Program-made: the position numbers and the translations under genes
NCBI GenBank assembly: GCA_947653505.1
Contig: CANTHI010000213.1
Coordinates: 1-6,629, forward strand
From: an uncultured Eubacterium sp.
Lineage (GTDB): Bacteria; Bacillota_A; Clostridia; Lachnospirales; Lachnospiraceae
Direction: 5' to 3'
DNA length: 6,629 nt
The notes under the pieces: generated by a model
The model's database searches: none
The model's input: the letters and a program-made list of their open reading frames with translations, nothing else
Told to the model about the DNA's origin: nothing
Shown here: positions 5,659 through 6,629 of the stretch, one piece after another
How the letters are laid out: each line of letters begins with the position of its first letter
How positions within the stretch are numbered: the first letter of the stretch is position 1

Positions 5659-6624
5659 ATGAAAGAACCAATCATAGACCAGAACCTGCTTGCTTATATT
5701 CTATCTCTGTTAAGCATCCCTGAAAATTCTGCCACGGACACAGCCTGCCAGCCTCCTGACCCATGCACACAGGCGGAGCCGGCTTCCTGTGCGCCTGCGG
5801 ACTGGCAGCTTTCCACAGCCCGTGGTATGATCCGCTTTATGGACGAGATGCCAGGTGGTTTTTTTATTTACCACGCGGACAATGACGAAAAATTTATCTA
5901 TGCGAATCAGGCTCTTTTGCGCATCTGTCAGTGTGATACACTGGACGATTTCCGCACACTGACCGGTAACTCGTTCAAAGGCTTTGTACATCCGGATGAT
6001 CTGGACGCAGTTGAACAAAGTATCCGGGAACAGATTGCCCACAGCCAGTATGATCTGGATTATGTAGAATACAGAATCCGGCGCAGGGACGGTAAGATCC
6101 GCTGGATAGAAGATTATGGACATTTTATCCATATTGACGGTATCGGAGATATTTTCTACGTATTTATCGGAGATGCGACCGAAAAAAGAAACATGCAGCA
6201 GGCTGTATTAAAGCAGCAACAGCAGAAAGAACAGGAATTAAAAAAGCAGATTGACAAATACCACCGGGAAATGAAGATGATCAATCAGGAGCATCTTCGC
6301 CGTCTGGAAGTTATCGAAGGACTCAGCATCAACTATGAGTCCATTTTATATGCAGATCTCGATCTGGACAGAATACAACCCTACCGTCTGAGCAACCGGA
6401 CCATCCTGCAGTTTGAAAACACCACACAGATGCGCAGCTTCTCATGGTACATTCAGGATTATGTCCGGGTATGGGTCCATCCAGAAGACAAGGAATCCGT
6501 CGCCAGACAGACCGCTCCGGAATATGTCCGCAGCAGACTGTCTTCCCAGAATACTTATTACATTAATTATAAGGTAACACCAGTTTACAACTTTTGGATT
6601 TTTTTGAACCCTGATAAAACGTAG
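5659..6624 (+). CDS. PAS sensor protein, probably truncated (GGDEF/EAL-type partner domain absent)
   Basis: The frame encodes 321 residues. After a Pro/Cys-rich N-terminal linker (about 20-50), a PAS_3-type sensory domain spans about 55-175, with GGFFIYHADNDEKFIYANQALLRIC, FVHPDDLDAVE (109-119) and YRIRRRDGKIRWIEDYG (138-154). A Gln/Lys/Glu-rich coiled coil follows (about 176-215). A second PAS-like module begins GLSINYESILYADLD (221-235) and includes DYVRVWVHPEDKESV (267-281) and YYINYKV (300-306). In family members that module continues into a GXP-type strand and then usually a GGDEF domain for cyclic-di-GMP synthesis. Here it changes abruptly to TPVYNFWIFLNPDKT and stops at TAG. I infer truncation by an insertion or rearrangement near 6577, so the output domain is missing. 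No signal peptide is seen; it should be cytoplasmic. It is divergent from the ter operon and may be unrelated to it. Confidence 0.8.
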   Translation: MKEPIIDQNLLAYILSLLSIPENSATDTACQPPDPCTQAEPASCAPADWQLSTARGMIRFMDEMPGGFFIYHADNDEKFIYANQALLRICQCDTLDDFRTLTGNSFKGFVHPDDLDAVEQSIREQIAHSQYDLDYVEYRIRRRDGKIRWIEDYGHFIHIDGIGDIFYVFIGDATEKRNMQQAVLKQQQQKEQELKKQIDKYHREMKMINQEHLRRLEVIEGLSINYESILYADLDLDRIQPYRLSNRTILQFENTTQMRSFSWYIQDYVRVWVHPEDKESVARQTAPEYVRSRLSSQNTYYINYKVTPVYNFWIFLNPDKT

Positions 6625-6629
6625 CCTTC

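Noticed and set aside
5710..6132. Minus-strand ORF of 140 codons inside the PAS gene
   Set aside because: It is the complement of a clear PAS domain and lacks start signals.

Overview
The window looks like chromosomal DNA of a low-to-moderate GC Firmicute, most likely a Clostridia/Lachnospiraceae-type bacterium. The grounds are strong AGGAGG-type ribosome binding sites, extended -10 promoters, a PMCA-type calcium ATPase of clostridial style, and a PAS protein of the kind that precedes GGDEF domains in gut Lachnospiraceae. The taxonomic placement is inference; no rRNA or marker gene is present.

Layout from left to right. (1) Bases 2-367 (+): the C-terminal part of an AIM24-family protein, cut by the window edge. 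(2) Bases 371-408: a hairpin terminator shared by this gene and the convergent ATPase gene. (3) Bases 502-3168 (-): a complete PMCA-type P2B cation (Ca2+) ATPase of 888 aa. (4) Bases 3169-3620: a 452-base gene-free stretch. It holds the ATPase ribosome binding site, a long imperfect hairpin that folds best as minus-strand RNA (about 3292-3394), a possible promoter with a palindrome, an AT-rich run of ATTTCATT repeats, and a weak hairpin at the end of the ter operon. (5) Bases 3621-5416 (-): three tandem TerD-family genes, two near-identical in plan and a third divergent one. (6) Bases 5417-5658: a divergent promoter region with a good minus promoter for the ter operon, a palindrome at its start site, and a good plus promoter. 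(7) Bases 5659-6624 (+): a PAS sensor protein whose second PAS-like domain stops making sense near residue 306, suggesting truncation.

How it works together. TerD proteins are calcium-binding beta-sandwich proteins of the Ter (tellurite/chemical stress) systems. A Ca2+ export pump next to three of them, with an AIM24 protein converging from the other side, suggests a compact calcium/metal-linked envelope stress module. The pump may take the place of the membrane partner TerC, which is not in this window. The PAS protein is divergently transcribed and may simply be a neighbour. The most noteworthy unexplained element is the structured leader upstream of the ATPase, a candidate cis-regulatory RNA that does not match a metal riboswitch I recognise.
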